Positions 46,983-55,855 of a stretch of DNA of 64,000 nt are shown one piece after another; the first letter of the stretch is position 1; the number at the start of each line of letters is the position of its first letter. Made by a program: the position numbers and the translations under genes. The notes beneath the pieces were generated by a model. That model worked only from the letters and a program-made list of their open reading frames with translations. It made no database searches and was not told the DNA's origin. This DNA is from Bartonella sp. HY328 (GTDB lineage Bacteria; Pseudomonadota; Alphaproteobacteria; Rhizobiales; Rhizobiaceae): the NCBI RefSeq assembly GCF_025449335.1, contig NZ_CP104883.1:736501-800500 (forward strand), written 5' to 3'.

Positions 46983-47417
46983 CTAACTTTGCCCTTGTCC
47001 TTTAGATATTGATGTAAACAAGTTGTATTTTTTTAAGTTTTTAAAAATGATGGCAATATCAATATATTTTTTATCATAAATGATAAGATGGCTGCTATTT
47101 GCTACCACGCCCTTACCATATTGATAAAACTCATTAGAAAATAACAAGATGCAATCATCAAGCTCATCATAAGCAGCTGTGGTGCAAAATAGATTATTAT
47201 CAATCAAAATGTCATCAATGTAGTCTTCAATATTTTTGGCATCGCTACCGTAAATGAAGAAATTCTCATTACCATTTTTAGCAAGGTTTAAAATAAGGTT
47301 TTCTGGTAATTGGTTTTGTTGTAATCCAATCAATACAACATTTTTATAGGGTAAATTTTCAATAAACTCATCAGGTTGACGAACGCTAATTATATTTTGG
47401 TCATGCTGTATAATCAT
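46983..47417 (-). CDS. Small hypothetical acidic protein
   Basis: 144 residues with a good ribosome site (GGTGAGG). It has an alternating strand/helix pattern (NVVLIGL, NFFIYGSDAKNIEDYIDD, CILLFSNEF, HLIIYDKKYIDIAIIF), suggesting a small alpha/beta fold. It carries no signal peptide. From memory it resembles unnamed DUF families found among accessory immunity-like proteins, but I cannot confirm this. It is AT-rich and flanked by short gaps. Confidence 0.5.
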   Translation of the reverse strand: MIIQHDQNIISVRQPDEFIENLPYKNVVLIGLQQNQLPENLILNLAKNGNENFFIYGSDAKNIEDYIDDILIDNNLFCTTAAYDELDDCILLFSNEFYQYGKGVVANSSHLIIYDKKYIDIAIIFKNLKKYNLFTSISKGQGQS

Positions 47418-47533
47418 TGCCTCACCATTGCTTCATCTTTCTAAAAGTAAAGCATATGATGAATAAATGGTAATAGCCAATTTTTGTTCATATTTTGATT
47501 GCTGCCATGTCCCTTATCTTTAATAGGGTTTAT

Positions 47534-48013
47534 TTAAGGAACAAGATAATGTTTATCCCAATCTTGGCGCGGTACAGGATCGCCCGTTTTAAACTCAAAA
47601 GATTTTATAGTTAAAAAATCATCTTGTGTCTTACAAATATATGACAGGCGATACCACTTACCGCCTGAGCGGAAAGCGGCGCCTTTGGCTTTTACCGTAT
47701 GCTTACTCATAATAGGGTCAGAAAAAGCATAGGCCAACACCTTATCAGGTCGCCAAGTTTTTTCTTTGCCAAGTCGGTTCATTGCTTCAATATCACAACG
47801 CTGTTCAATGCGGGTTTGTGGGTCTAGCTTATTGAGCTGCATTGCTTCAGAAGCCGTCAACGCATGAGCAAAGCCGCCTGAAATACTCAATATTGCTAAA
47901 GCAAAAAAAGATAGCTGCCATTTTATAGAAAAATAGGTTTTTAAAGCGCGAGCATTTGCAAATAGACCGCATGCTTTGGGCTTTTTTGCTATTATCTGTC
48001 TTTTAATGTGCAT
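47534..48013 (-). CDS. DUF930 domain protein, exported
   Basis: About 159 residues from the ATG at 48013, with an AGGGA ribosome site; an upstream in-frame start at 48085 is also open. After a long basic N-region, a hydrophobic helix ends in GGFAHALT, a signal peptide. The DUF930 pattern follows: LNKLDPQTRIEQRCDIEAM, RPDKVLAYAF, GAAFRSGGKWYRLSYIC and PRQDWDKHYL. Two conserved cysteines may form a disulfide in the periplasm. The function is unknown; the family is common in Hyphomicrobiales. Confidence 0.75.
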   Translation of the reverse strand: MHIKRQIIAKKPKACGLFANARALKTYFSIKWQLSFFALAILSISGGFAHALTASEAMQLNKLDPQTRIEQRCDIEAMNRLGKEKTWRPDKVLAYAFSDPIMSKHTVKAKGAAFRSGGKWYRLSYICKTQDDFLTIKSFEFKTGDPVPRQDWDKHYLVP

Positions 48014-48286
48014 CTTTATAATCCCTATTAAATTTTGCCTTTTTACAAAAAGGCTAAAGCAATACCTATATGTGTGTTGCGACACATATTTTTAAAAGCA
48101 TCAGAATCTTCATAAAGTTTGAGCTGAGTTTCACATCTTAAAGCCCTTGATTAAGATAAGAATATGTTAATAGACAACCCATCCATAACTCCATTTGATT
48201 ATTTTTTAATTTTTTACCATTACGGGTTAACAAAAGCTTAATATCGCTTTAATAAGGTAGATAATAACGCTAATAGCTGAGGACAA

Positions 48287-48526
48287 ATGATGAAGCCGAT
48301 TTTCATGCAACTACAATGTGTGCCTGGCAAAACCTACGAAGTTGCCGATATACTCTATACAAGAGAAATTGTTTCAGAGCTTTATTCTACCAGCGGTGAA
48401 TTTGATCTTCTTCTCAAAATTTATGTAGCAGAAGACAAAGATATTGGTAAGTTTCTTAGCGAGAATGTGTTGGATATTCCAGGTATTGTACGCTCATTAA
48501 CGACCATGACCTTTACAGCATTTTAA
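48287..48526 (+). CDS. Stand-alone Lrp/AsnC ligand-binding (RAM) domain protein
   Basis: 79 residues, just the regulation-of-amino-acid-metabolism domain found at the C-terminus of Lrp/AsnC regulators, without the DNA-binding half. The pattern MKPIFMQLQCVPGKTYEVAD, then SELYSTSGEFDLLLKIYV and PGIVRSLTTMTF is typical. Such proteins form dimers or larger rings and may bind amino acids or modulate other Lrp proteins. A GAGGA site precedes the start. Confidence 0.8.
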   Translation: MMKPIFMQLQCVPGKTYEVADILYTREIVSELYSTSGEFDLLLKIYVAEDKDIGKFLSENVLDIPGIVRSLTTMTFTAF

Positions 48527-48764
48527 AAATTCATTTTCATTGGCAACTAAAACAATGAATATTATCGAATAATGAGAGTTTGCGTCGCTTCAAACATAAA
48601 GTGCGCTAAGTCTATTGTACATCATCACAAATAGATTTTTTAATCATTTCTTGTCTTTTCATCTAAAAGCTATAAAAGGGCTGATTGAAAAAAATAAAGC
48701 TATTACGGCATTGTGTCCGATAATACGCTAATTGTGTGTGAAATTTTAAATGAGAGATATATCC

Positions 48765-51059
48765 ATGGCACCTAATAGTGGCCTTACCAAAGAACAAAAA
48801 TCATCAAAAGCCGTAAGCGATCAAGAAGCCCTCAATTATCATTTTGAAGGCCGCCCTGGTAAGTTAGAAATTATTCCAACCAAGCCAATGGCAACTCAGC
48901 GTGATCTGTCATTAGCCTATTCTCCAGGCGTTGCTGTTCCCGTTGAGGTTATTGCCAAAAATCCTGCTGCCGCCTATGACTATACGGCAAAGGGTAATCT
49001 TGTTGCAGTTATTTCTAATGGTACTGCTATTTTGGGGCTTGGTAATCTTGGTGCATTAGCTTCAAAGCCGGTCATGGAAGGTAAGGCGGTTTTATTTAAG
49101 CGTTTTGCTGATGTTGACTCTATCGATTTGGAAGTTGATACAACCGACATTGAAGCCTTTATTAATTCTGTCCGCTATTTGGGCCCAAGTTTTGGCGGCA
49201 TTAATCTTGAAGATATTAAAGCCCCAGATTGCTTTATTATTGAAAGCCGCTTGCGCGAAATGATGGATATTCCTGTTTTCCATGATGACCAGCATGGAAC
49301 GGCGATTATTGCCGTTGCAGGTCTTATTAACGCGCTTTATTTAACCAAGCGTGATATGAAAACAACCAAACTTGTGTGTAATGGCGCCGGTTCTGCTGGC
49401 ATTGCCTGTATTGAACTTGCAAAGGCTGTTGGCTTTTCTTCTGAAAATATTACCCTTTGTGACACCAAAGGCGTTGTTTATGAAGGCCGCCAAGAAAATA
49501 TGAATCAGTGGAAATCGGCTCATGCCGTGAAAACGGATGCTCGTACCCTTGCTGATGCGGTAAAAGATGCCGATGTTTTCTTTGGTGTTTCTGCCAAGGG
49601 CGCCCTTACTGCGGATATGGTCAAATCAATGGCAGCCAATCCAATTATTTTTGCGATGGCCAATCCTGATCCCGAAATTACCCCAGAAGAAGTGGCGGCA
49701 ATTCGCTCTGATGCTATTGTTGCAACGGGTCGCTCTGACTATCCAAATCAGGTTAACAATGTTCTTTGTTTCCCTTATATGTTCCGTGGTGCTCTTGACG
49801 TGCGTGCGTCAACCATTAATGATAAAATGAAAGAAGCAGCAGCTTACGCCTTAGCAAATCTTGCTCGTGAAGAAGTGCCAGATGATGTTGCAGCTGCCTA
49901 TCAGGGCAATCGTCCACGTTTTGGCCCCAACTATATTATTCCTGTGCCTTTTGATCCACGTCTTCTTGCCGCAATTCCTGTGGCTGTTGCAAAAGCGGCG
50001 ATGGAAAGCGGCGTTGCACGTAAACCTATTGAAGACTTGGACGCTTATGCTAACGAATTAGCAGCTCGCCGTGATCCAATTGCATCCACCATGGGCGATA
50101 TTTATAAGCGTGTGCGCAATGAACCTCAGCGTATGGTCTTTGCCGAGGGTGAAGAAGAACAAGTCATGCGTGCGGCGCTTTCTTACGTTAATCAAAAGCT
50201 AGGTAGCGCAGTGCTGGTTGGGCGTGAAGAAAAAATTCAAGAAACCGCAAAGCAGGCCGGCATTGATCTTGATCGTGAAGGCGTTACCATTGCCAATGCA
50301 TCATCTAATGCCCGACGTGACGACTATGCTGATTTTATCTACCAGCGTTTACAGCGTCAAGGTTGGTTAAGACGCGATTGCCATCGCTTTATCAATAATG
50401 ACCGTAATTTCTTTGCCGCAACTATGGTCGCCATGGGCGATGCCGATGCTATGGTAACTGGTGTAACGCGCAATTATGAGACTGCTTTTTCTGATGTGCG
50501 CCGTGTTATTTCGGTTAAAGAAAATGCAAGATTAATGGGTGTTTCTATTGCGGTCTGTCGCGGTCGTACGGTATTTATTAGCGATACAGCCGTGCATGAA
50601 CATCCAGATGCTACCGCCCTTGCCGATATTGCAGAGCAGTCAGCGCATTTGGCAGGCCGCATGGGCTATACGCCACGCGTTGCATTCCTTGCTTTTTCAA
50701 CCTTTGGTCATATGAAAGGTGAGGGTGCCCAACGTATTCAAGAAGCGGTGGCAATTTTAAAAGAGCGCAAGGTCGATTTTGAATTTGATGGCGAAATGAG
50801 CGCTGATGTTGCATTAAATCCTAAACTCATGGAACAATATCCGTTTATGGGCTTTAAGGCACCTGCTAATGTTCTTATTATGCCCGGTTATCACTCGGCA
50901 TCAATTGCCAGTAAAATGCTGCAGGAATTAGGGGGAGCCACCATTATCGGCCCCATCCTTGTTGGCCTTGAAAAATCGGTGCAAATTGTACCTTTAGGCG
51001 CAAAGGACAGTGAAATTGTGAATATGGCTGCGCTTGCTGCCTATGGTGCGGTTCGCTAA
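48765..51059 (+). CDS. maeB: NADP-dependent malic enzyme with phosphotransacetylase-like domain
   Basis: 764 residues from the ATG at 48765, preceded by GAGAG; the frame is open to 48750. Residues 1-430 are malic enzyme (malate to pyruvate and CO2): SLAYSPGVAVPV, the catalytic KAPDCF region, PVFHDDQHGTAI and the GAGSAGIA nucleotide loop. Residues 440-764 are a phosphate-acetyltransferase-like domain, as in all MaeB enzymes, thought to sense acetyl-CoA. It is a main route of gluconeogenic carbon and NADPH supply. Confidence 0.95.
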   Translation: MAPNSGLTKEQKSSKAVSDQEALNYHFEGRPGKLEIIPTKPMATQRDLSLAYSPGVAVPVEVIAKNPAAAYDYTAKGNLVAVISNGTAILGLGNLGALASKPVMEGKAVLFKRFADVDSIDLEVDTTDIEAFINSVRYLGPSFGGINLEDIKAPDCFIIESRLREMMDIPVFHDDQHGTAIIAVAGLINALYLTKRDMKTTKLVCNGAGSAGIACIELAKAVGFSSENITLCDTKGVVYEGRQENMNQWKSAHAVKTDARTLADAVKDADVFFGVSAKGALTADMVKSMAANPIIFAMANPDPEITPEEVAAIRSDAIVATGRSDYPNQVNNVLCFPYMFRGALDVRASTINDKMKEAAAYALANLAREEVPDDVAAAYQGNRPRFGPNYIIPVPFDPRLLAAIPVAVAKAAMESGVARKPIEDLDAYANELAARRDPIASTMGDIYKRVRNEPQRMVFAEGEEEQVMRAALSYVNQKLGSAVLVGREEKIQETAKQAGIDLDREGVTIANASSNARRDDYADFIYQRLQRQGWLRRDCHRFINNDRNFFAATMVAMGDADAMVTGVTRNYETAFSDVRRVISVKENARLMGVSIAVCRGRTVFISDTAVHEHPDATALADIAEQSAHLAGRMGYTPRVAFLAFSTFGHMKGEGAQRIQEAVAILKERKVDFEFDGEMSADVALNPKLMEQYPFMGFKAPANVLIMPGYHSASIASKMLQELGGATIIGPILVGLEKSVQIVPLGAKDSEIVNMAALAAYGAVR

Positions 51060-51073
51060 AATACAGATAGATA

Positions 51074-51102
51074 AATGCCCCGTTTCGACGGGGCATTTTT
51101 TT
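51074..51102. terminator. UUCG-type terminator shared by maeB and the DUF4139 array
   Basis: A 10-bp GC-rich stem (AATGCCCCGT with ACGGGGCATT) closed by TTCG, followed by TTTTT, starts 14 bases after maeB. The last array gene ends 10 bases away on the other strand, so the hairpin can serve both. Confidence 0.9.
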
Positions 51103-51111
51103 GCAAAAGAC

Positions 51112-52551
51112 CTAATCGCGAGTACGCACCTTATAGGTAAATATTGTTTGGCTCTTGGCTTCGACGTTGACTTTCCAAACAGCACATTGTGCATCTAGCT
51201 TTTCATGGGCAATATCTTCTTCTAATACTTGCCACTCTCCAAAAAATTTATTACGGATTTCGACTATGGCAGCCTCATCCTTGGCATTTTTAATGGTAAC
51301 TTGGCTCGTTTTTTCATAAAAGGGATTTTTGCCCAAACCTTCTTTTTTGTATTCAAGAGTTTTAACATAAACATTGACATCAAAAGCATTGCCAAAATTA
51401 AGCCGCACCCGCTCGTTTTCAGCCGTATGTTTGATGAAATCCTCGCCAATAAATAGCGGATTTCCCATTTGGTCAGGCTTATAAGCGCGTAAAATACCTT
51501 TTGGCAATGGCAGTCCTAAATTAGATTGCTTATCATTGATAAATTCGAAATAAACGGCAACATCAAAACCTTGCCCTTCGTCATTTATGTTGGCATAGCG
51601 GCTCAAACTTGGATAGAAACTGTAATAAGTATCTACAATATAGTGTTTTTCAACTGGTATTTCGAAGGCCGCCATTAAAGCAATTTGCTTAGTTTGGTTA
51701 TGATTAAGTGTTGTGCGCAAAGGTAGCGAATAAAGATGATAATCAAAAAATGTTTCTTGCTTAATAAAATGCTCTGTCACTCTTTTTGAATCTTCACTCG
51801 CTCCAGCCATCCCACATGAAACTGATTCATCACTTATCTGGTTAACATCGCCGGCAACAAGCTGCATTTTTGCGTCATGATAATCTGTGCCGCTATTATT
51901 GGTAAGCGTAACCCAACCTTTAAGGGAAATGTGATTTTCTTGCTGGTTAAGCTCGGCAACATAATCGGCAATCCAACTAAAGCCGCTTGAAAGATAAGAA
52001 ATTTCCACTTGCCGCGCACCAGCCTTGCTACACAAAATATCGGTTGCTAAGGTTGGACGATCGCGTAAATTTTGTGGCAATGCGTCAAATTTTATTCGCG
52101 CATATTTGGGTAAACCAATTTCAATACGGTCACGATATTGTAAAACAAGACCAGAATTATTGGAAAGTATAGTTGCCTTTTCTTCATACTCATCGCCAGC
52201 ACTATTGCGCATGACGATTGTCACTTCTTTGCCAACATATTTTTCGGTTAGGGCATCCGGTGTTAAGAGATCAAAATTAAAATTTTGCTCAATCACGTTC
52301 AACTCAGAACCATCTGTAGCAATCATAATTGCGGTTTCTGGTCGTATTTTTCCAGAAACATCACGTAAGGCAATGCGGTTTATTCCACTATTCAAATTAA
52401 GATCGCGCACTTCGCGCACAAGAGCTAAATTTTCATTATAAATTGTAATCGCGATTTCTTTACGCGCATTGCCAAAACTTACCTGTTCATCAATAGGGCG
52501 CATTTCTATTTGGTGTTTTACGTTTTTATTTTTATTTTCATCTTTTTCCAT
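51112..52551 (-). CDS. DUF4139 paralogue 6 (last in array, no signal peptide)
   Basis: 479 residues. It shares all framework blocks of the array: RKEIAITIYNENLALVREVRDL, EQNFNFDLLTPDALTEKYVG, LRDRPTL, YLSSGFSWIADYVAELN and PLPKGILRAYKPD. It differs in two ways. The N-terminus is a charged, Lys/Asn-rich stretch (MEKDENKNKNVKHQ) instead of a signal peptide, although the sequence before its ATG resembles that of paralogue 4. It also contains three cysteines (in ILCSK, SVSCG, DAQCA), whereas the five exported members have none after their signal peptides. It is thus probably cytoplasmic or a decayed, non-secreted copy. It lies 69 bases after paralogue 5. Confidence 0.85.
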   Translation of the reverse strand: MEKDENKNKNVKHQIEMRPIDEQVSFGNARKEIAITIYNENLALVREVRDLNLNSGINRIALRDVSGKIRPETAIMIATDGSELNVIEQNFNFDLLTPDALTEKYVGKEVTIVMRNSAGDEYEEKATILSNNSGLVLQYRDRIEIGLPKYARIKFDALPQNLRDRPTLATDILCSKAGARQVEISYLSSGFSWIADYVAELNQQENHISLKGWVTLTNNSGTDYHDAKMQLVAGDVNQISDESVSCGMAGASEDSKRVTEHFIKQETFFDYHLYSLPLRTTLNHNQTKQIALMAAFEIPVEKHYIVDTYYSFYPSLSRYANINDEGQGFDVAVYFEFINDKQSNLGLPLPKGILRAYKPDQMGNPLFIGEDFIKHTAENERVRLNFGNAFDVNVYVKTLEYKKEGLGKNPFYEKTSQVTIKNAKDEAAIVEIRNKFFGEWQVLEEDIAHEKLDAQCAVWKVNVEAKSQTIFTYKVRTRD

Positions 52552-52620
52552 AAATTACCCTCACGCTAAAAAAACTCACGATCATTAGGTATCAAAGCAC
52601 CTTACCATGGCCATGCGCAA

Positions 52621-54207
52621 CTAAAATTTGTCGCTTACTCCAAAACTAAAATTTTGCACCCGATTTTTGAACCAATCTATGATATGTAAGCGGAGCCTAT
52701 AATTGAAAACTTTTTGCTCTTTTGGTTCTAGCTTTACTTTCCAAAGCACGTTATTGGCGTCAACATTGATGTGGGGCAAATCTTCATCCAAAATCTCCCA
52801 CTCATCTTCAAAATGAAAACGTACCCAAACTTCGACAGCCTGATTTTGTGTATTTTCTATTGTAATTTTATGATTTGCTTCCGAAATGGTGCCATTGTCA
52901 ATTTCGGTTTTAGATAGCCCTGTTATATCTTTATACGCCACGATATCATTGGTGGTAACCGATTTTATAGCTACACGTTCTCCCTCTATGGGATGATCGA
53001 GTGATGTTTGATCCAAAAACTGCATGTCGCCAGCACTATTTGCTTTATAGCTACGCAAAGTACCCTTCGGTATCGGTATTCCCAAATTGGATTGCTTGTC
53101 ATTTGAAAAATAATAATTGGCACTAGCATGAAGTTGTCCACCAAGATTTGGATCACCATATTGCTTATCATTTGGAAAATAATAAATGGCACTTGTATAA
53201 AAATATTTATCAAGATTTAGATCAATATATTGCGTGTCATCTTGTTTTTTGGTTGTGTTTGGTTGTGATACTTCATAATATTTATAAACTGGTATAGCAT
53301 CGACATCCATAAACGTCACTTGTTTTGCTTGATTATCAATAAGGGTAGTTGGTTGCGGTAGCGTATAAAGGTGATAATCAAGTAGCGGCGCTTCTAATTT
53401 TACAGAAATACCAGAATTAGAGTTTTGTACCTGATCTGACGTTTCTTCAAAGTTTTTTTGTTCTTCAAGAGCCAAATTAAGCTCACCTGCGACAAGTTGT
53501 AATTTGGCGTTTTCATAATCAGTGCCACTATTATTTTCTAATGTTACCCAGCCCTTTAAAGTCATTTTGTCATTGTGTTGGTTTAATTCAGCAACATAAT
53601 CTGCACGCCAACTAAAACCGCTTGAAAGATAGACAATATCGACCGCCCGTTTGCCTGCATCATCACTTTTTATATCCGTTACTAAGGTTGGCCGATCACG
53701 CAAATTTTGCGGTAGACTATCAAATTTTATTCGCGCATCTTTGGGTAAACCAATTTCAATGCGGTCAGCATATTTGAAAATAAGACCATTATTGGCTGAA
53801 AGAAGAAATGCTTTTTCTTCAGTTTTGCTACCATTTGGGTTACGGCGAATAATGGTTAATTCCTTACCAACATTTTTTTCACTCAAAGTATCGGGGGTTA
53901 AAAGCTCAAAATTAAAATTTTGTTCAAGAACATGAATTATCGCATTATCTTTAAACTTCATAATTGCTGTTTCTGGTTTGATTTTGCCTGAAACATCACG
54001 CAATGCAATGTGATTTAACCCCTTTTTAAAATCAAGATCGCGCACCTCATGCACCAAGGCCAGACCATCATTATAGATTGTCAGCGCAATTTCTTTGCGG
54101 GCATCGCCAAAACTTGTTACTTCCATCACGTCTTGTGCTAAGACCTGTAGTGTACTGCCAAATAAAAGACTTGCGCAGCAAGCAACTAATTGAGTGGTCT
54201 TTTTCAT
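52621..54207 (-). CDS. DUF4139 paralogue 5 (internal duplication, C-terminal extension)
   Basis: 528 residues, the longest copy. Signal peptide about 1-24 (VLA-QD). The framework is preserved (IYNDGLALVHEVRDLDF, NFNFELLTPDTLSEK, LPQNLRDRPTLVTDI, YLSSGFSWRADYVAELN). A 69-bp in-frame tandem duplication gives two copies of a 23-residue unit containing YYF-x-NDKQ. The C-terminal 24 residues after YRLRL are extra and end in FSFGVSDKF, an aromatic alternating tail with terminal Phe. It lacks cysteine after the signal peptide. It sits 144 bases after paralogue 4. Confidence 0.85.
   Translation of the reverse strand: MKKTTQLVACCASLLFGSTLQVLAQDVMEVTSFGDARKEIALTIYNDGLALVHEVRDLDFKKGLNHIALRDVSGKIKPETAIMKFKDNAIIHVLEQNFNFELLTPDTLSEKNVGKELTIIRRNPNGSKTEEKAFLLSANNGLIFKYADRIEIGLPKDARIKFDSLPQNLRDRPTLVTDIKSDDAGKRAVDIVYLSSGFSWRADYVAELNQHNDKMTLKGWVTLENNSGTDYENAKLQLVAGELNLALEEQKNFEETSDQVQNSNSGISVKLEAPLLDYHLYTLPQPTTLIDNQAKQVTFMDVDAIPVYKYYEVSQPNTTKKQDDTQYIDLNLDKYFYTSAIYYFPNDKQYGDPNLGGQLHASANYYFSNDKQSNLGIPIPKGTLRSYKANSAGDMQFLDQTSLDHPIEGERVAIKSVTTNDIVAYKDITGLSKTEIDNGTISEANHKITIENTQNQAVEVWVRFHFEDEWEILDEDLPHINVDANNVLWKVKLEPKEQKVFNYRLRLHIIDWFKNRVQNFSFGVSDKF
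53092..53229 (-). repeat. Two tandem 69-bp imperfect repeats inside DUF4139 paralogue 5
   Basis: The units 53092-53160 and 53161-53229 begin with TTGCTTGTCATTTG and TTGCTTATCATTTG and continue in register with substitutions. They keep the reading frame and encode SAIYYFPNDKQ and SANYYFSNDKQ. Confidence 0.75.
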
Positions 54208-54296
54208 TACTACCCCTTATGGAGAAATTCGCCGATTGGATCGTTTGCCAAAACCAGCCAAAAAAATTGGTTAAAACGCAATGCAATTAGTAGCTT

Positions 54297-54335
54297 AGAG
54301 CATGTCTCCACTTCCTAATAAAGCGGACATGCTCT
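54297..54335. repeat. Hairpin AGAGCATGTC/GACATGCTCT between array genes
   Basis: A perfect 10-bp inverted repeat in the 144-base gap between paralogues 4 and 5. It resembles other GAGCAT-type hairpins at gene ends in this window. It lacks a clear T-run and may partly stop transcription or protect mRNA. Confidence 0.55.
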
Positions 54336-54351
54336 TTGGTTTAACGCTATT

Positions 54352-55818
54352 TTATTCGCTTGACCGAACTGTATAGGTAAGTGTGGCTTCGCTTTTTGGA
54401 TCAACTTTGACCTTCCACACAATATGTTTGTCATCGCGCTTTTCATGGGCAATGCTTTCTTCCAAAACTTCCCATTCGCCATAAAAACGCCGTGGAACCT
54501 CGACAATAACAGCCTCATCTTTGGCATTCTTAAAGGTAATTTCATTGGTGGTTTCAGAAGTAGAGCCAGATTTTAAGCTTAAGCCAAATTTTTTGCTTTC
54601 TGTACTTTTCATTTGTGCAGAAATATCAAGCGCATTGCCAAACTTTAACCGCACCTTGGCATTGGGATCAACATGTTGAATAATATTTTGACTTAAAAAT
54701 ACTGGACTGCCATTTTTATCCAAAGCAAAGCTTCTAAGATTGCCACTTGGCAAAGGCATACCAAGATTGGATTGTTTATCATTGGCAAAATCAAAATAAA
54801 CGCCAATAGTGGCTTTTTGTTCGCCAATAGAGCTCGACTTGATATAGCTATAATCGTTAGAGTTGCTGCCTTCCCCGTCAAGGATATAGTGCTTGACGAC
54901 CGGTACTTCCACGCCATTTACCAAAGCTGCTTGCGTGTCAACTTCATGACTAAGGGTGACCGGCTGCGATATGGTATAGGAATTATAATTGAATGCAGCG
55001 CGTTCTTCAAAAGATTGGTCGGCTAGCGTAATGCCAGGCTCTTCAATATCTATCCTTGTTTTACCTTTTTTTTCATAAGAACCGATAACATCAGCTTTGC
55101 CCTTAATAAGGGTCAATTTAGCATTTTGATAACTGGTATCCGTGTTATTTTTAATTGTTACCCACCCCGTAAAAAGCATTTTGTCTTCGCGAGCATTAAG
55201 CTCTACCGCATATTCTGCAACCCAATCAAAACCTTTGGAAAGATAAGAAAGGTCAACGGTGTTTTTGCCCTCTTCACTGCTCATCACCTTGGCTAGCAAA
55301 GTTGGTTGGTCATATAGGTTTTGTGGTAAGCTACCAAAATCAACGCGCACATCCGCGGGCAGACCTGCGGTAATTCTGTCGGCATATTGCAAAATGAGGC
55401 CTGAATCATTTGATAAAATGGTTGCCTTTTCAGAGTGTTCTTCGCCATTTTTGTCTCGGCTAACAATGGTGACTTGTTGGCCAACATATTTTGCCGTTAA
55501 ATTGGCTGGAGTTAACTGATCAAAATGAAAGCTTTGTTGCAACATCTGGATTTGTGCTTGCGCAGAACTCATAAAGGCTGTTTCCGGCCGTATCATGCGC
55601 GAAACATTACGAAAAGCAATGCTGTTGATACCTTTAATAAGGTGAACATCGCGCTGCTCATGCACTAATGCGAGACTATCCTTATAAAGGGTAATTGCTA
55701 TTTCTTTACTTGAATCAGCAGAAATTATTTGTTGATCCACCGTTTGTGCTGATGATTGGGTGATTGATGCCACCAGTAAAGATGCACAACTAGTAAGAAG
55801 TATTTTTGACTGTTTCAT
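54352..55818 (-). CDS. DUF4139 paralogue 4 (divergent)
   Basis: 488 residues. Signal peptide ends in QSSA-QT, like paralogues 1 and 3. It is among the more divergent copies in its N-terminal half (LYKDSLALVHEQRDVHL, FHFDQLTPANLTAKYVG, LPADVRVDFGSLPQNLYDQPTL) yet keeps SKGFDWVAEYAVELN, FDFANDKQSNLGMPLPSG and the C-terminal NAKDEAVIVEVPRRFYGEWEVLEESIAHEKRDD-type block. No cysteine after the signal peptide. The ribosome site is GAGGATAATCC before the ATG. Confidence 0.88.
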   Translation of the reverse strand: MKQSKILLTSCASLLVASITQSSAQTVDQQIISADSSKEIAITLYKDSLALVHEQRDVHLIKGINSIAFRNVSRMIRPETAFMSSAQAQIQMLQQSFHFDQLTPANLTAKYVGQQVTIVSRDKNGEEHSEKATILSNDSGLILQYADRITAGLPADVRVDFGSLPQNLYDQPTLLAKVMSSEEGKNTVDLSYLSKGFDWVAEYAVELNAREDKMLFTGWVTIKNNTDTSYQNAKLTLIKGKADVIGSYEKKGKTRIDIEEPGITLADQSFEERAAFNYNSYTISQPVTLSHEVDTQAALVNGVEVPVVKHYILDGEGSNSNDYSYIKSSSIGEQKATIGVYFDFANDKQSNLGMPLPSGNLRSFALDKNGSPVFLSQNIIQHVDPNAKVRLKFGNALDISAQMKSTESKKFGLSLKSGSTSETTNEITFKNAKDEAVIVEVPRRFYGEWEVLEESIAHEKRDDKHIVWKVKVDPKSEATLTYTVRSSE

Positions 55819-55855
55819 GGATTATCCTCAACGTAAAAAATGCTTAAATTTATGA

